DNA of 64,000 nt from Ideonella benzenivorans (GTDB taxonomy: Bacteria > Pseudomonadota > Gammaproteobacteria > Burkholderiales > Burkholderiaceae_C), in contig NZ_JAGWCB010000010.1 in the NCBI RefSeq assembly GCF_020387415.1, forward strand, positions 310,001 to 374,000, read 5' to 3'. The first letter of the stretch is position 1. Each line of letters starts with the position of its first letter. Shown here one piece after another: positions 61,849 through 64,000 of the stretch. The notes under the pieces were generated by a model that saw nothing but the letters and a program-made list of their open reading frames with translations, ran no database searches and was not told the DNA's origin. Position numbers and translations under genes: made by a program.

Positions 61849-62784
61849 TCACCAGGCCGGGGCCAGCTCGGCAAAGCCGGCCGGGGCCTTCTTCTCGTCC
61901 TCGAAGGTCACGATCTCGTAGGCCGTCTCGTCGGCCAGCAGCTTGCGCAGCAGCTTGTTGTTGAGCGCATGGCCGCCCTTGTACGAGGTGTAGGCCGCCA
62001 GCAGCGGGTGGCCGCTGATGTAGAGGTCCCCGATCGCGTCGAGGATCTTGTGCTTGACGATTTCGTCGTCGTAGCGCAGGCCATCGCTGTTGAGCACCCG
62101 GTAGTCGTCGATGACGATCGCGTTGTCCATGCTGCCGCCCAGCGTCAGCCCGCGCGAGCGCATGGCCTCGACATCCTTCGTGAAGCCGAAGGTGCGGGCA
62201 CGGGCGATCTCCTGCTTGTACTGGCCCGAGCCCATGTCGAAGCTCACCTCCTGCGGCGTGGCGTCCACGGCCGGGTGGTTGAAGTCGATCTGGAAGGTCA
62301 GCTTGTAGCCGTGGAAAGGTTCCAGGCGGGCCCAGATCAGGCGCCGACCCTCGCCCTCGCGGATCTCCACCGCTTTCTTCACCCGCAGGAAGCGCTTGGG
62401 CGCGTTCTGCAGCGTGATGCCCGCGCTCTGCAGCAGGAACACGAACGAAGCCGAGGAGCCGTCGAGGATGGGCACCTCGTCGGCGGTGATGTCCACGTAG
62501 AGGTTGTCGATGCCCAGGCCGGCGCAGGCCGACATCAGGTGTTCGATGGTCTGCACCTTGGGTGCACCCGGATCGCCCCCCGGCGAGATGGTGGAGGCCA
62601 TGCGGGTGTCGCAGACGGCATCGAAGCGCACCGGGATGTCCACCGGTTGCGGCAGGTCGATCCGGCGGAACACGATGCCGGTGTCGGGCGCCGCCGGCCG
62701 CAGCGTCAGCTCCACCTTCTGGCCGCTGTGCAGGCCCACGCCGACGGCACGGGTCAGGGACTTGAGGGTGCGTTGCTGGAGCAT
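61849..62784 (-). CDS. lpxC: UDP-3-O-acyl-N-acetylglucosamine deacetylase LpxC
   Basis: A 311-residue zinc amidase, the committed step of lipid A synthesis. [20 protein letters not shown], the zinc His in [33 protein letters not shown], and the C-terminal [20 protein letters not shown] with zinc His/Asp and the base [13 protein letters not shown]. The last residues ([12 protein letters not shown]) form the tail read by FtsH-type control in enterics; whether that applies here is unknown. Confidence 0.98.
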   Translation of the reverse strand: MLQQRTLKSLTRAVGVGLHSGQKVELTLRPAAPDTGIVFRRIDLPQPVDIPVRFDAVCDTRMASTISPGGDPGAPKVQTIEHLMSACAGLGIDNLYVDITADEVPILDGSSASFVFLLQSAGITLQNAPKRFLRVKKAVEIREGEGRRLIWARLEPFHGYKLTFQIDFNHPAVDATPQEVSFDMGSGQYKQEIARARTFGFTKDVEAMRSRGLTLGGSMDNAIVIDDYRVLNSDGLRYDDEIVKHKILDAIGDLYISGHPLLAAYTSYKGGHALNNKLLRKLLADETAYEIVTFEDEKKAPAGFAELAPAW

Positions 62785-62824
62785 GGTGGTTCGGGACGGT
62801 CTTCGCGACAGCGGCGATTGTCCT

Positions 62825-64000
62825 TCATGCCAACGCTGCGCGCTGCAGGGCCAGATCGAGCTGGACCCGGGTGCCCTGCCCGGGCTGGCTGTCCACACGC
62901 AGGGTGCCGCCCAGGCGGGCCGCCCGCTCGCGCAGGTGGCGCAGGCCGCGGCCGGCCGGCACCTGGCTGAGGTCAAAGCCCACGCCATCATCCTCGATCA
63001 GCACCCGCACCACCGGGGCCTGCTGGGTGATCGCGATCCGCACCCGGCGCGCATGCGCGTGACGCAGCACGTTGTTGAGCACCTCCTGCACGATGCGCAG
63101 CACCTGCAGCGCCTCGGGCGGGGTCAGCCAGTCCAGCGGTGGCAGGTCGTCCACCTCCCACACCAGCGTGAGGCCGGCCGCCTCCAGCCGGCGGGCCAGG
63201 CGGTGGCGCAACATGGCCAGCAGTGTGACCAGGTCGTTGCCGATGGGCTCCAGCGAATCAATCACCAGCCGCAGGTCGTCCAGACACTCGCGCAGCAGGC
63301 CGGCCACCGAATCCCGTGACAGGCGGCCCTGCTCGGCCAGCACCAGCGCCGACATCAGGTTGGAGCCCAACCCATCGTGCATCTCGCGCACCAGGCGCTG
63401 GCGCTCCAGCAGCAGGGCCTGCTCGCGCTCCACCCGGCGCAGCCGTTCGTGGTTCTGGCGCAGTTCCTCCTCCCGTCGGGCCAGTTGGGCCTCCAGCTGG
63501 CTGTTCGCCTGGACGGCCTGCTCGGTGGCCTGGACGTAGCGGCGCTGCGCCGCCCCGAGGAAGGCCAGCAGCACGACCAGGCTGGCATAGGGCAGCAAAT
63601 AGATCGACGCCGGCCCGATCCCCCCCGTGACCAGCAGCAGGTCATGCAGGCCGAAGGCCTCGGTGAGCCAGAACGCCAGCGTGATGAACTTCAACGCCTC
63701 GCCCCCCGAACGCCAGGCCCGCAGGGTCAGCAGCACCCCCACCAGCGTGGCCACCCCGGCGTTCACCAGATGGATCGCCAGCAGCGAATGCAACGGCGCC
63801 CCCGCCACCGGCACGGACAGCAGCGACACACCCAGCACGAACGCCGCCAAGGCCCAGGTGAAGCGCGGCGAGGGGCGCGCGTCGAACTGCAGGCCGAACA
63901 GGTACATCAGGGCCATCACCCAGGCCAGCGAGGCGTTGGTCATCCACCAGAACCAGGCCAGCGCCTCGGGCCCCCGCGGCAGGGTGGCGTAGTAGTGCAG
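62825..64000 (-). CDS. Sensor histidine kinase, 7TM-type with NarL-class catalytic core (partial, 5' end outside window)
   Basis: The frame is open to the right edge; 391 codons are visible. The first part has several membrane helices ([64 protein letters not shown]) in 7TMR-DISM style. A coiled-coil leads to a HisKA_3-type dimerisation domain ([19 protein letters not shown], His at REMHDG) and an HATPase domain ([38 protein letters not shown]). This class signals to LuxR-type regulators; none is adjacent in the visible part. ATG 63943 is in frame but cuts a helix, so the true start is beyond the edge. Confidence 0.9.
   Translation of the reverse strand: MHYYATLPRGPEALAWFWWMTNASLAWVMALMYLFGLQFDARPSPRFTWALAAFVLGVSLLSVPVAGAPLHSLLAIHLVNAGVATLVGVLLTLRAWRSGGEALKFITLAFWLTEAFGLHDLLLVTGGIGPASIYLLPYASLVVLLAFLGAAQRRYVQATEQAVQANSQLEAQLARREEELRQNHERLRRVEREQALLLERQRLVREMHDGLGSNLMSALVLAEQGRLSRDSVAGLLRECLDDLRLVIDSLEPIGNDLVTLLAMLRHRLARRLEAAGLTLVWEVDDLPPLDWLTPPEALQVLRIVQEVLNNVLRHAHARRVRIAITQQAPVVRVLIEDDGVGFDLSQVPAGRGLRHLRERAARLGGTLRVDSQPGQGTRVQLDLALQRAALA

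Overview
The window is a dense, GC-rich bacterial chromosome segment with very short intergenic gaps and no insertion sequence, prophage or CRISPR array. Gene content and order (petABC next to sspAB, dusB-fis-purH-ruvC, hisI-hisE-hinT-tatABC, argB with a pyrimidine 5'-nucleotidase and slmA, urtABCDE) indicate a betaproteobacterium of the order Burkholderiales, probably of the Rubrivivax/Leptothrix/Ideonella/Roseateles kind. The genus is inference; no rRNA gene is present. Nearly all high-GC antisense frames were judged to be shadows.

Region 1 (1-5171): a PepSY locus. A PepSY/flavodoxin/FAD reductase (cut by the left edge), a DUF2271 protein and a small PepSY protein lie on the minus strand. 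Divergently, a second small PepSY protein is followed by an OmpR-type regulator and a PhoQ-like histidine kinase. The shared intergenic region has two pairs of tandem half-sites at 11-bp spacing and a -10 box placed for leaderless transcription.

Region 2 (5404-16233): a partial type VI secretion (T6SS) island: a DUF2185-like small protein, tssA, a BON/OmpA protein, tagF, tssM, a membrane protein with a possible ketosynthase-like domain, a PAAR protein, a membrane-anchored M15 peptidoglycan peptidase and a Pro/Ala-rich membrane protein. Sheath, tube, baseplate, ClpV, TssJ, TssK and TssL genes are absent here.

Region 3 (16282-26563): the urea ABC transporter urtABCDE, preceded in the same direction by a LuxR-type response regulator and an 1167-residue protein joining an NCS1-type permease, a Cys-rich segment, a histidine kinase and a receiver. 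This is the most unusual item: a likely sensor for urea or another nitrogen compound beside a nitrogen-uptake operon.

Region 4 (26609-43297): housekeeping genes: rdgC, secA, a DUF721 protein, tRNA-Thr(UGU), sspB, sspA, the cytochrome bc1 operon petABC, mscL, pdxA, a Nif3-family protein, a DegS/HtrA protease, tatABC, hinT, a DUF4870 protein, hisE, hisI, a NUDIX hydrolase and a DUF815 ATPase.

Region 5 (43361-54871): a secreted 5'-nucleotidase, slmA, a pyrimidine 5'-nucleotidase, argB, a CusF-like copper protein, a phasin, an M32 carboxypeptidase, a YqaA membrane protein, dusB-fis-purH, ruvC and an ArsR repressor with a possible 41-residue ORF overlapping its end.

Region 6 (54982-64000): a tripartite RND efflux operon with a divergent TetR repressor and an almost exact AcrR-type palindrome between them, a small membrane protein, lpxC, and a histidine kinase cut by the right edge. 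No gap between genes exceeds 300 bases; the longest (35113-35369 and 5172-5403) are described as features.
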